Shown: positions 26,459-34,675, numbered from the stretch's first letter. The stretch is DNA of 64,000 bases from Croceimicrobium sp963977415 (GCA_963977415.1 CAXBOS010000004.1:248001-312000); one strand, 5' to 3'. Notes: generated by a model not told the origin, from the letters alone. Numbers and translations: made by a program.

Positions 26459-27199
26459 ATGTTGTTAGATGTACTTGTTATTCCAAAAGACGATCCTATC
26501 GCTTTTACCTTTTTTACGGGGTATATGGCAATGTTAGCGGCTTCAGTCTTTTTCTTTTTTGAGCGTGGTAGTGTAGATGAAAAGTGGAAGCTTTCTCTAC
26601 TAGTTTCGGGGTTAATCACCGGCATCGCTGCAGTCCATTATTATTATATGAGGGACTATTACGTGGCAACTGGTGAAAATCCAACGGCATTGCGTTACAT
26701 AGACTGGACTCTTACGGTTCCGTTAATGTGCGTGGAGTTTTATTTACTTACTAAAGCCGCAGGAGCCAAACTCGGCTTATTGTGGAAGTTGATTTTTGCT
26801 TCTGTATGGATGCTAGTAACCGGCTATATCGGGGAAGCTTTCAATCCAGAAGGTGGTAGTACAAGTCACTCCGTATTGTGGGGCTTCCTGTCAACATTAG
26901 GCTATTTATACATTTTGTATACAGCTTGGTATGGTGAAGTAGCAAAGTTGGCCGCTAATAGTGGCAACGAATCTGTGAAGACAGGTGTGCGGACTTTAGG
27001 TTGGTTTGTTCTAGTAGGTTGGGCCATCTATCCGATAGGATATATGTGCATGCCTGGAGGCTGGTTAAACACTGGTTTAGGCTGGGAGTCTAGCAACGTG
27101 GACTTATTTTACAATATCGCAGATGCGATAAATAAAATTGGTTTTGGCCTAGTGGTTTATTCCATTGCCGTTTCTTCTAAGAAAAAGGTAGCAGCATAA
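26459..27199 (+). CDS. Proteorhodopsin, light-driven outward proton pump (DTE type)
   Basis: Seven-helix retinal protein of 246 residues that pumps protons out in light. Retinal attaches to Lys226 (INKIGFG). Helix C reads RYIDWTLTVPLMCVE: Asp82 (counterion), Thr86 and Glu93 (proton donor) form the DTE proton-pump motif, not the NDQ sodium or NTQ chloride pump. Met90, at the spectral-tuning position, is typical of green-absorbing flavobacterial forms. His60 in AAVHYYYMRD partners the counterion. The start is ATG 26459, not the TTG two codons earlier. No separate signal peptide is evident. Helix E begins WGFLST, with Gly142 close to where antenna-binding rhodopsins have a fenestration glycine (to be checked by alignment). 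blh follows behind a terminator. Confidence 0.97.
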   Translation: MLLDVLVIPKDDPIAFTFFTGYMAMLAASVFFFFERGSVDEKWKLSLLVSGLITGIAAVHYYYMRDYYVATGENPTALRYIDWTLTVPLMCVEFYLLTKAAGAKLGLLWKLIFASVWMLVTGYIGEAFNPEGGSTSHSVLWGFLSTLGYLYILYTAWYGEVAKLAANSGNESVKTGVRTLGWFVLVGWAIYPIGYMCMPGGWLNTGLGWESSNVDLFYNIADAINKIGFGLVVYSIAVSSKKKVAA

Positions 27200-27231
27200 G
27201 CACATCTTAAAATAGTTACAAAACTAATTAG

Positions 27232-27263
27232 GGGTGCTGCTGTCTAGTAGCACCCTTTTTTTT
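27232..27263 (+). terminator. Intrinsic terminator whose U-tract runs into the blh start codon
   Basis: GGGTGCTGCT (27232-27241) pairs with AGTAGCACCC (27246-27255; one G-U pair) around a 4-base loop, then eight T (27256-27263). The blh ATG is at 27264 with no gap. It should end most opsin transcripts and make blh dependent on read-through. Confidence 0.92.
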
Positions 27264-28178
27264 ATGCTTAAACCAAGATCCATTTTTATTTTCTTAAACG
27301 TTTTCCTCTGGCTTTTGCAGCTTATTATAGGAGATATACCCATGTGGATGCAAGTGTCTTTGGCTGTTTTTTTAATTGCGCTGGTCGGTATTCCGCACGG
27401 GGCCATTGATCATGTTTTATTTGTTAAGAATACCAAAGCAAGTCCTGCGTTCTTTTATGGATTCTACCTTGCATTGATAACCTTGATTGTTCTTATTTGG
27501 CTGTTGTTCCCGCAAGTGGGCATAGTTTTGTTTTTAATTTTATCTGCCTATCATTTTGGGCAATCTCAACTAAGCTCTTATAATAGTATTAATGCTTTAA
27601 TGAAGGCCCTCCTTTATTTCTTGTGGGGCAGTTCTATCTTGTCGGCACTTGTGGTTTATAATCAGGTCGAGATTTTCCAAATTTGTGGTGCGAGTCAAGA
27701 TTTATTGCAGCTGTTGGTGGTTTTTCAGTCGCCCGTGTTTAAACTAGTACTCGTTATTAGTACTCTCAGCTTTCTGCTTTTCTTTGCTCGATTCGCAGGT
27801 AGAATCAGCTTGAAGAATGTTGCTGTTGAGCTCTTAATCTTAGGCCTGATTCATTTGTCTTTTTTCACACAATCTATTTTGATAGGTTTTAGTATCTATT
27901 TTGCAACGCTCCATTCTATGGAGGTGCTGCAGGAGGAGTTTGATTTTTTAAAGACTAAAATATTCAATTTCAATTTTGTTCAATTTATTTGGCTATTAAT
28001 GCCTTATACTCTTCTCAGTCTTTTTGGTATTGCCCTGCTCTTGATGTTATCGTACTTTACTTTTCTGCCTATGAGCGGGACTTTGATTGTTTTTATTAGT
28101 ATTTCAGCTTTAACATTGCCACATTCGGTAGTGATGGAGCAATTTTATAGCGTTTTAAGGAAAGGGTCAAATGTCTAG
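27264..28178 (+). CDS. blh: Brp/Blh-family beta-carotene 15,15'-dioxygenase
   Basis: Cleaves beta-carotene into two retinal molecules, supplying the chromophore for the rhodopsin just upstream. The 304-residue polytopic membrane protein has the family's iron-binding histidines: PHGAIDH (His45, His50), AYHFGQ (His97), LHSMEVL (His217) and LPHSVVMEQFY near the C-terminus (His287). Start ATG 27264 gives the expected first helix; an in-frame upstream extension would lie inside the terminator hairpin. No carotenoid-synthesis genes are in the window, so beta-carotene must be made from another locus. Confidence 0.94.
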   Translation: MLKPRSIFIFLNVFLWLLQLIIGDIPMWMQVSLAVFLIALVGIPHGAIDHVLFVKNTKASPAFFYGFYLALITLIVLIWLLFPQVGIVLFLILSAYHFGQSQLSSYNSINALMKALLYFLWGSSILSALVVYNQVEIFQICGASQDLLQLLVVFQSPVFKLVLVISTLSFLLFFARFAGRISLKNVAVELLILGLIHLSFFTQSILIGFSIYFATLHSMEVLQEEFDFLKTKIFNFNFVQFIWLLMPYTLLSLFGIALLLMLSYFTFLPMSGTLIVFISISALTLPHSVVMEQFYSVLRKGSNV

Positions 28179-28271
28179 GGCAAAGGATTAATGATTTTTT
28201 AGCCAGGCCTATATTGAGGATTTGACTTATTAAAGCTTCAAAGGCCAGTTAGGATTAACCTGGTTTCCGCT

Positions 28272-28448
28272 TTACCTTAGCTTTTCCCATGTTCTAACAG
28301 CAATAATTTGAACGAGAACAACGATCAAGGTGATTAGTATAGACCTTAGTAATAGACCTAAGAAATCTACTCCACTTAGCCAGTGGCTTAAGATGAGGTA
28401 GCTCAGGATAAATGTTAAGGAGCCCATTATGACTGTTCTTTTTAACAT
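28272..28448 (-). CDS. 58-residue membrane protein (short gene)
   Basis: ATG 28448 opens 58 codons ending in TAA at 28272. Two hydrophobic helices (about residues 6-24 and 35-52) are joined by a short polar turn containing SGVDFLG. The protein begins MLKRT and ends RTWEKLR, giving positive charges at both ends, as expected for a hairpin with both termini in the cytoplasm. No known family is recognised. It sits between the convergent blh gene and the tRNA-Val. Confidence 0.55.
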   Translation of the reverse strand: MLKRTVIMGSLTFILSYLILSHWLSGVDFLGLLLRSILITLIVVLVQIIAVRTWEKLR

Positions 28449-28660
28449 GCTTCAAAAGGGGTGATTTGAGGTTTATGTATTCAGTCTAATCATGTCAATC
28501 CTGCAGGCTTGCGACATATTTGATATTTATCTAAGCTATGATTTTCGGGTTTAAAATCCAAAATTAAGAAGGGTCCAATATTGATAACCACCTGATTTAT
28601 CCCGTGGCAGATTAGCTTGTTTTGCGCATGATCCATCATGATCCACAAACAAAAAGGCAT

Positions 28661-28696
28661 AAAAAAATCCGGTAGATTTTCATCTCCGGATTTTTT
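28661..28696 (-). terminator. Terminator downstream of tRNA-Val
   Basis: AAAAAATCCGG (28662-28672) pairs with CCGGATTTTTT (28686-28696). On the minus strand the hairpin follows the tRNA by one base and ends in a U-run. It can also act on the plus strand. Confidence 0.85.
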
Positions 28697-28697
28697 G

Positions 28698-28772
28698 TGG
28701 GCGATACTGGGTTCGAACCAGTGACCCCCTGCTTGTAAGGCAGGTGCTCTGAACCAGCTGAGCTAATCGCCC
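28698..28772 (-). tRNA. tRNA-Val (anticodon TAC)
   Basis: The minus strand folds into a full cloverleaf. The acceptor arm GGGCGAT pairs with ATCGCCC, the D arm is GCTCAGCTGGTTCAGAGC, the anticodon arm is CCTGC-CTTACAA-GCAGG with anticodon TAC, and the T arm has GGTTCGAACC. The CCA end is not encoded. Confidence 0.97.
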
Positions 28773-28788
28773 TGTTGTTTTGGGAGTG

Positions 28789-28796
28789 CAAATATA
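28789..28796 (-). promoter_or_regulatory. -7 promoter box of tRNA-Val
   Basis: TATATTTG on the minus strand, 16 bases before the tRNA 5' end, matches TAnnTTTG exactly. Confidence 0.6.
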
Positions 28797-28872
28797 AGAG
28801 GGTTTTTCGATTTTGCTATAGCAGTAACCAAGAAAAATAAAATAAATTTATAAGGCCTTGTTTTTAAGGGAA

Positions 28873-29859
28873 TTATTTTTCTCCTTCCCCGAAAATATAG
28901 CTCTGAACGGCTTCTCCTTCTTGTTTGAAAGCCCGCAGCATTCCCGCAGTATTAAAGGATATTATGAAATTCCCGTCCTTGTCGATGCCAATCACTCCGC
29001 CGCTACCCGCGCCAGGTTTTAGAACTTCATGTAGTACGATATCGGCAGCTTCCTGACTGCTAAGGCCTTGAAATTCGTAGCGCGCGCTAATTTGATAAGC
29101 GACTGCATTACGGATAAAGTACTCGCCGTGGCCGGTACAACTAATTCCCACCGTAGCATTAGAGGCATAGGTGCCTGCGCCAATGATAGGTGAATCGCCA
29201 ATGCGACCATAGCGTTTATTCATCATGCCGCCGGTAGAAGTGCCAGCAGCAATATTACCTAGACGATCTCTAACCACGCAGCCCACCGTGCCCATTTTAT
29301 AATCACGGATACTGTCTAGGGCGCCTTGATGGCCTTTTATACTTTCGTGGATGCCTTTCATACGCTGGGTAATAAAATAGGAAGGGTCTACTTGAGTAAG
29401 CCCATTATGCAGGCTAAATGAATCTGCGCCAGCGCCACTGAGTAAAACATGAGGAGAGTTGTTTAGCACCGCTAAGGCAGCGGTAATAGGATTTTTGATG
29501 CAGCTAAGTCCAGCCACAGCTCCCGCATTACCGCTGTGGCCATCCATTATTGAAGCGTCTAAAGAAGCGAGGCCTTCATAAGTTAAAACCGCTCCTTTGC
29601 CGGCATTAAAATGACTGTCGTTTTCGAGATGTTGGATAACGAGGCTTACTACTTCAACCGCAGCGGTACCCTTTTGCAAGGCACTATCGCCAATGCTAAT
29701 GGCCCGGCGTAAAGAATGATGAAAAGCAGCTATTTGTGCCTCAGAATAGTTTTCGGCTTTAAGGCCATTACCCGCTCCACCGTGGATGATAATCTGATAG
29801 TTTTCGGTTTGGGCCTGAAGGTTTAGGCTAAATAACAGCGCAAATATTAGTCGTAACAT
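28873..29859 (-). CDS. iaaA: Isoaspartyl peptidase / plant-type L-asparaginase
   Basis: N-terminal-nucleophile hydrolase that removes isoaspartyl residues from dipeptides and can hydrolyse asparagine. It is made as one chain that cuts itself before Thr191 in KMGTVGCVV, which becomes the nucleophile. The HGGAG start of the mature fold, FNAGKGAV and the C-terminal TGHGE are family hallmarks. A signal peptide (ATG 29859, cleavage near LQAQ) predicts a periplasmic enzyme. A TTG five codons upstream is an alternative start. Confidence 0.92.
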   Translation of the reverse strand: MLRLIFALLFSLNLQAQTENYQIIIHGGAGNGLKAENYSEAQIAAFHHSLRRAISIGDSALQKGTAAVEVVSLVIQHLENDSHFNAGKGAVLTYEGLASLDASIMDGHSGNAGAVAGLSCIKNPITAALAVLNNSPHVLLSGAGADSFSLHNGLTQVDPSYFITQRMKGIHESIKGHQGALDSIRDYKMGTVGCVVRDRLGNIAAGTSTGGMMNKRYGRIGDSPIIGAGTYASNATVGISCTGHGEYFIRNAVAYQISARYEFQGLSSQEAADIVLHEVLKPGAGSGGVIGIDKDGNFIISFNTAGMLRAFKQEGEAVQSYIFGEGEK

Positions 29860-29939
29860 AGGGTGTTCTATCAAAATTTGATGTGCGAATATAGCTTATT
29901 ATTACTTCAGAAATACTTGGCTTTCAGAGGTTAGGGCCT

Positions 29940-30266
29940 TTACATAATGTCCAATTCTTCTCGTTGAATTTTATTTGGCCAGTGATGGTGGCATAGAGTT
30001 TTAAAGCGCTCATTCATTTCTTTGGAGCAGCCGCTCAGTTCTACGTAAGACCGTTCTTCTTCGGGATAGGTGTGCAGGGCTAAATGACTTTCGCTAAGCA
30101 ACCAAATGGCGGTATAACCTTGCGGTTGAAATTGATGCTCGCTAAAGCCCACAATGCCATAACCCGCTTCGTTCAGGAATTTATGCAAGTGCTCTTTTAG
30201 TAAACTCGCGTCAGTTTCCAATAACCAAAAGCGCAAATTGTATATGCTAGTCTTTACCATTTTCAT
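29940..30266 (-). CDS. speD: S-adenosylmethionine decarboxylase (prokaryotic short form)
   Basis: Makes decarboxylated AdoMet, the aminopropyl donor for spermidine. It is a pyruvoyl enzyme of 108 residues that self-cleaves between Glu59 and Ser60 in LLSESHLALHTYPEE. The following His61 and Cys80 (SGC) match processing and proton-donor residues of this class. The ATG starts directly after the stop of the spermidine synthase gene (no gap), so the two are translationally linked. It is the last gene of the eleven-gene operon and supplies the co-substrate for its upstream neighbour. Confidence 0.95.
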   Translation of the reverse strand: MKMVKTSIYNLRFWLLETDASLLKEHLHKFLNEAGYGIVGFSEHQFQPQGYTAIWLLSESHLALHTYPEEERSYVELSGCSKEMNERFKTLCHHHWPNKIQREELDIM

Positions 30267-31811
30267 TTAATATAAATCCCAATTTCCTTGGAGGTAATAA
30301 CGGTACAAAACAGGGTTTTGAATTTGGTTTATTGCTATGCTATCGTTCGTGGCTTCGTAAATGTTCTTGCCAAAGTTACACATCAATAGCATCGCATCTT
30401 GGTTTAACCAACGCGTGGGAACATTAAAACTCATCTGCTGTAAAGCGCTTTTTAAATCTTTGTCTTCTGGCCAAGACTTCACTCCCATAACCCAGCCCCA
30501 TTCGCCAAGGGTAATTACTTGATTGTGCATTTTTTGGGTGGTGAATCCCGCTGCAGCCATGGTTTTATCGATGCATAAAAAAGCTTTGGTCGCATAATAG
30601 GGACTGCCGGCTTGGGTTATTAATACCCCGTGCTTTTTTAATTTTAAGTGACAAAGCTGGTAAAATTGTAAGGTGTACAAACGGTTTAATTCCACTGAGC
30701 GTGGATCGGGTAAATCGACAATTATCGCATCGTAATAGTTCTCGCCCTTTTCCATAAAATTGAATGCATCGGTATTGATGATTTCTAATTTAGGATGGTG
30801 AAAAGCGTCTTCATTAAGTTCGCGTAAAATAGGATTGTATTTCCCCATATTGGTCATTACCGAGTCTAAATCTACCAAGGTGATTTTCTCTACGTCGGGG
30901 TATTTTAGAATCTCTCTTACCGCACATCCATCACCGCCACCGAGCACTAAAATATGCTTACGCTCTTGAATAATATTTAGCGCTGGATGGATTAATGGTT
31001 CGTGATATTTATCTTCGTCAATGGTGCTAAGTTGTTGGTTTCCATTAATGTAAAGCCAATAATCGTTTTTCCACTGGGTAATTACAATGCGTTGGTATTT
31101 GCTCTGCTTTTCAAAAACCACTTTGTCTTTGTAACGGGCTTGTTCGCCTTGCAGGATAATGGGGCTGGCATAATAGGCACCGGTGCTAATCATTGCGAAG
31201 ACGATAACGGCGGACAAACTTATCAGGCCTTTAGCCTTAATTTTTAAAGCGTCTTTAACCACTAAAAAAAGAAGGATGGCTACCATAAAGTTTACCATTC
31301 CTAGTATAAAAGGGGTGTAGGTTAAACCTAAGATGGGTAAACCGACAAAGGCGAAAAACAATCCGCCCACGAGCGAGCCTAAATAATCCTTTTCCATAAC
31401 GCTGGCTACATTGATGCGCAGCGATTCGAACTCTTCGTTGAGGCGGATTACCAGAGGGATTTCGAGACCGATTAAAGTACCGATGAGAATACTTAGTCCG
31501 TAAATAATAAAGCCCACGTATTCAGTATAGCCCGCCGCGGTATAGGCGAATAGGCTGGCGAATGAAACCAGAATACTGAGTGTAAATTCAATGGCGATGA
31601 ATTTAACTAAAAGGTTTTCGTTAAAGTACTTGCTAAACCTGCTGCCTAATCCCATAGAGAAGAGCATTACCGAAACGATAAGCGACCATTGCGTGGCCGA
31701 GTCACCAATAAAATAGGTGGCGAGGGTAGACAGGATGTATTCCGCTACAATGCCAGAAAGTCCTGTGGCAAAGAGCGCAAGTTTTAAGACCGGAGAGCGT
31801 GAAAGTTTCAA
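30267..31811 (-). CDS. speE: Membrane-anchored spermidine synthase-like aminopropyltransferase
   Basis: Transfers the aminopropyl group from decarboxylated AdoMet to putrescine or a similar amine. The N-terminal 215 residues form about seven membrane helices. The cytoplasmic C-terminal domain has GGGDG at about 291-295, the ITLVDLD acidic loop, and IVDLPDP with the catalytic Asp. Ordinary spermidine synthases are soluble; the fused membrane domain puts this one at the inner membrane. It lies 1 base from the DUF350 gene and 0 bases from speD. Amine substrate specificity is not readable. Confidence 0.92.
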   Translation of the reverse strand: MKLSRSPVLKLALFATGLSGIVAEYILSTLATYFIGDSATQWSLIVSVMLFSMGLGSRFSKYFNENLLVKFIAIEFTLSILVSFASLFAYTAAGYTEYVGFIIYGLSILIGTLIGLEIPLVIRLNEEFESLRINVASVMEKDYLGSLVGGLFFAFVGLPILGLTYTPFILGMVNFMVAILLFLVVKDALKIKAKGLISLSAVIVFAMISTGAYYASPIILQGEQARYKDKVVFEKQSKYQRIVITQWKNDYWLYINGNQQLSTIDEDKYHEPLIHPALNIIQERKHILVLGGGDGCAVREILKYPDVEKITLVDLDSVMTNMGKYNPILRELNEDAFHHPKLEIINTDAFNFMEKGENYYDAIIVDLPDPRSVELNRLYTLQFYQLCHLKLKKHGVLITQAGSPYYATKAFLCIDKTMAAAGFTTQKMHNQVITLGEWGWVMGVKSWPEDKDLKSALQQMSFNVPTRWLNQDAMLLMCNFGKNIYEATNDSIAINQIQNPVLYRYYLQGNWDLY

Positions 31812-31812
31812 T

Positions 31813-32694
31813 TTAGATACACCAAATTATAAGCATAGATCCACCAATATAGCCTAAGGCCTCAATTAAACCTGCACCCGAATTAGGAGTTTCTTGGTTT
31901 GCGATTTCATCATTTAAATTCTGACCTGGTAATAAGATCTTATCTACCAAAGTGCGAATAAGCGGTAAAATGATAATACCAATACCTGCTTCGTAGCCCA
32001 CCTCCATGAGCGTATCCACCCAATTGTCGAAATTACCCATTAGGCCGTTTCGAATTAAATTGGCCATGGCGATAATTAGTCCCGCATAGGCAATACCCGC
32101 GGCCACATTATCCTTTTCAATTTCCTCATGAATGTCGTAGGGTACTAATTTGTTGTAAAGGGCGGTGCTAATTAAAATTAAAACTTGGCCTAAAACCCAG
32201 TAGAGTAGGGCAGTATAAATGCCAAAAAGCAAGTTGCCACTTTCACCAGTAATAGCGCCGAAAATGATTAATCCCGAACCTAAGTAATTGGCGCCTTCGA
32301 TAATACCCATCCCAGCATTTCGGTCTTCGGTAATTTCCTTCCAAATCGAAAATTTAGAAAGGGTAATTTTATCCATAATGGTAGAGGAGAGGTTTAAAAG
32401 GATAATGGCGAGCAAGCCAAAAATTCCCATATCCACCAAGTCAACTAGCAGTCCATTTGACTCGCCGTAAATGGCGCTACCTACCGCAAGGATTAGTCCT
32501 GCGAAATATCCTACATAGGCAAAGCTGAAAGCAAGATTGTCCTTTTCAACCAGTTCATTACTAAAGTTGATAGTGCTCTTACGCAGCTTAAAGGCCCATT
32601 TTCCAATAAAGAGTAAAATAAGGGAGCTACTGAGGTAAATGAGAAAAAGCAAAAAGGAGTTAAGCCATTCGTTTGCTACAAGTTCGGTTGTCAT
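31813..32694 (-). CDS. Double DUF350 inner-membrane protein (YjfL-like)
   Basis: 293 residues with about eight membrane helices in two tandem DUF350 units. Each unit contains the same pattern: EKDNLAFSFAYVGYFAG near residue 48 and EKDNVAAGIAYAGLIIA near residue 190. The E. coli single-unit homologue is YjfL, encoded with the PspA-like YjfJ and the YjfI protein, which also have relatives in this operon. Function unknown. It sits between the lipoprotein gene and the membrane spermidine synthase, hinting at a membrane partner for polyamine handling. Confidence 0.88.
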   Translation of the reverse strand: MTTELVANEWLNSFLLFLIYLSSSLILLFIGKWAFKLRKSTINFSNELVEKDNLAFSFAYVGYFAGLILAVGSAIYGESNGLLVDLVDMGIFGLLAIILLNLSSTIMDKITLSKFSIWKEITEDRNAGMGIIEGANYLGSGLIIFGAITGESGNLLFGIYTALLYWVLGQVLILISTALYNKLVPYDIHEEIEKDNVAAGIAYAGLIIAMANLIRNGLMGNFDNWVDTLMEVGYEAGIGIIILPLIRTLVDKILLPGQNLNDEIANQETPNSGAGLIEALGYIGGSMLIIWCI

Positions 32695-32714
32695 ATTGCT
32701 ATTATTTTGCTTAA

Positions 32715-33482
32715 TTATTTTCCACCACCAAATCCGCGTCCGCGACTGCTAGAACTGCTGCGATAGCGTGAAGAGGAACGTGAGTTTCTACTGTTAGTTC
32801 TGCTACTACTGCGTTGAACTTTACTACGCACATTTTGTTTGAAGGTAGTGGGTTTGCGATTCCAGGTAGAGGTGCTACTCCGATTGCTATTGTGGCTGCC
32901 ATTAGTACCGAAGCGGGTGCCGCCGCTAGTGTTGTTACCGTAATAGGTTCTGCCCGAGGGATAATAATTGCGACGATAATCGTTCCAGCCGCCACGGTAA
33001 ATTGGGGACATACCATAACCTAATACGGAGCGCAGCATGGCGTATTTGCCATAGAATTCCCAAAAGCTATTGCCATCCGAACCTTGGTTCCATTTTCCGT
33101 ACTTCTCGTTGCCAACATAATTATTATAACCGGGAGGTGCTACTTTCTTCTCCACTTTTCCATCTACTTTAGTGATAAGCGCCATACCCATATTGTCGAT
33201 ATTGCTATTGAAATAGCTGTCGCTTACTTGTAGCCAATCGGTGGTTTCTGAAACTAAAGTATCGTTGAAGCTGTCTTCTTTTAAGATGCGATACTGATGC
33301 AAATACTTTTCGCTACTCTCATCGTAGTTCATGTCGTAAAGCATAATGCTGTAGTTCGGCACTTCAGTCATTTTTTTTACTAAATCGTCGATGGGGTTTT
33401 TCTCGTAAACCGGGGTATTAGGTCCGCAAGCGCTAATTAAAAATAAGCTTGCTAAAAGACTGAGATAATGATAGATGCGCAT
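32715..33482 (-). CDS. Lipoprotein with Ser/Arg/Gly-rich low-complexity tail
   Basis: 255 residues, lipobox ending at Cys19 (LISAC). The folded part (about 25-160) contains NYSIMLYDMNYDES and ends around MSPIYRGGWNDYR. The last 70 residues are mostly Ser, Arg, Asn and Gly, ending SSSSRGRGFGGGK. Such tails occur on envelope proteins that touch peptidoglycan or outer surfaces, but no function is established here. Gap to DUF4178 is 5 bases, so it belongs to the operon. The opposite strand is open too, which is a by-product of the repeat composition. Confidence 0.8.
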   Translation of the reverse strand: MRIYHYLSLLASLFLISACGPNTPVYEKNPIDDLVKKMTEVPNYSIMLYDMNYDESSEKYLHQYRILKEDSFNDTLVSETTDWLQVSDSYFNSNIDNMGMALITKVDGKVEKKVAPPGYNNYVGNEKYGKWNQGSDGNSFWEFYGKYAMLRSVLGYGMSPIYRGGWNDYRRNYYPSGRTYYGNNTSGGTRFGTNGSHNSNRSSTSTWNRKPTTFKQNVRSKVQRSSSRTNSRNSRSSSRYRSSSSSRGRGFGGGK

Positions 33483-33487
33483 GGTTC

Positions 33488-34036
33488 TTATTTTCTTGGA
33501 AGAATATCAGAAATTTCGAATTCGGAGATTACCTTCCCCCAAGATGCCTCGAAGGAACGTTCGCCCCATTGTTCAATGGTCAAATTTAAAGTTTCATCTT
33601 CGTTATAGTAGTCCCAAGCGATGAATTCTTGCCAATCGTCGTTTTTACCTTTGGTCATGTCGTTAAAATATCCAGGCGATTTTTCATCTAGGAAATAACT
33701 TTTACCCTCGTAAATTATAGTTTCTGGAGGGGCTGAGCCATCGCTTATATTTTTGGCGATTTCCGCTCCTAGTTTGCGCATAGGTACTTTTTCACACCAC
33801 AGCAATTCTATTTCGTCGTCCTCATCTACCGAAAGGTAAAAGCTGTCCTTACCATCGGAAACCTTGTATTCTTTGCTAAATTCTTCATCGCCCCAGTCGT
33901 ATTCGTATTCGCCGGTAACTTCCCAAGTGCGTAAATCATATTCGAAAATATAGCCCATGCTTAGGTCTAAAACGTTGCGACTGAAGGGTTTTGGTTCTTC
34001 TTCTTTTTTGCCAAAAAGATTTTTAAATAGACTCAT
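33488..34036 (-). CDS. DUF4178-domain protein
   Basis: 182 residues, cytoplasmic, with a basic start (MSLFKNLFGKK) then a beta-rich domain. The signature is GYIFEYDLRTWEVTGEYEYDWGDEE followed later by YNEDETLNLTIEQWGERSFEASWGK. DUF4178 genes occur beside DUF350, AdoMet decarboxylase and spermidine synthase genes in several phyla. Biochemical role unknown. It is tightly packed in the operon (5 bases to the lipoprotein, 49 bases from the methyltransferase). Confidence 0.85.
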   Translation of the reverse strand: MSLFKNLFGKKEEEPKPFSRNVLDLSMGYIFEYDLRTWEVTGEYEYDWGDEEFSKEYKVSDGKDSFYLSVDEDDEIELLWCEKVPMRKLGAEIAKNISDGSAPPETIIYEGKSYFLDEKSPGYFNDMTKGKNDDWQEFIAWDYYNEDETLNLTIEQWGERSFEASWGKVISEFEISDILPRK

Positions 34037-34085
34037 TTTATGTTTTCGTTTTTAGTGTTGTCAAGTAATTTAGTCAGCTAGGCGA

Positions 34086-34664
34086 TTAGGAGTGGTCTTT
34101 TTTCTTAGCAATTAATACTAGTGAATCTCCAGTTTCAAATTCGTCATATTCCTCTAGGGTAATGATTTTAAAGTGATCTTGAAAAAGGAGTGATAGATTT
34201 TCAGCACTGTAGTAGCTCACATGCAGCCCCTTAAAGTTTTCATTCCCTTCCCCTTTCCAAAAAGAATGGCAGATAATTCCGCCTGATTCCAGTAAATCCG
34301 CTTGTCGCAAGATGGATTCTTTTAGTTCTTTTTCGTGCAAATGATGCAGAACCTTATTAGAGTAAAGGCCTTGGAATTTCCGCGTAGTGTCCAAACTTAC
34401 CGCATTCAAGTTTAAGAATTCATCTTGGGGAAAGCGAAGTTTAAGGAGGCGTATGAATCCAGTGGAAAAATCAGAGCCGACCGAGCGGTACACTTCTTTT
34501 AAAATTTCAAAATCGCTTCCAGGTCCTGAGCCAATTTCAAGTAGTAAAGATCCTTGCGGGAGATGTTTTTTTAATTTTTCAATTAGCCTTCTTCCATTAA
34601 CATCTTTGGCCGCTGCAATGTACTCTGCTACCGATTCTTCAGTTTGGTAAAATTGATTCTCCAT
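34086..34664 (-). CDS. Class I SAM-dependent methyltransferase
   Basis: 192 residues. Motif I LLEIGSGPGSDFE (41-53) binds AdoMet; GSDFSTGFI and YSNKVLHHLHEKEL fit motifs II to III of small-molecule methyltransferases. It lies in the operon 11 bases after the giant ATPase gene. Substrate unknown. A second AdoMet-using enzyme in a locus with AdoMet decarboxylase and spermidine synthase may point to polyamine or lipid modification, but this is only an idea. Confidence 0.85.
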   Translation of the reverse strand: MENQFYQTEESVAEYIAAAKDVNGRRLIEKLKKHLPQGSLLLEIGSGPGSDFEILKEVYRSVGSDFSTGFIRLLKLRFPQDEFLNLNAVSLDTTRKFQGLYSNKVLHHLHEKELKESILRQADLLESGGIICHSFWKGEGNENFKGLHVSYYSAENLSLLFQDHFKIITLEEYDEFETGDSLVLIAKKKDHS

Positions 34665-34675
34665 CTAAATATTCT

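Noticed and set aside
28621..28660. Repeat ATGATCCATCATGATCCA near the tRNA as an attachment site
   Set aside because: Only two short copies and no integrase or mobile gene; likely chance.
32711..33023. Long open frames on both strands over the lipoprotein tail
   Set aside because: They are by-products of the Ser/Arg/Gly repeat composition: Val/Ala/Ile-rich, with no start context or family.
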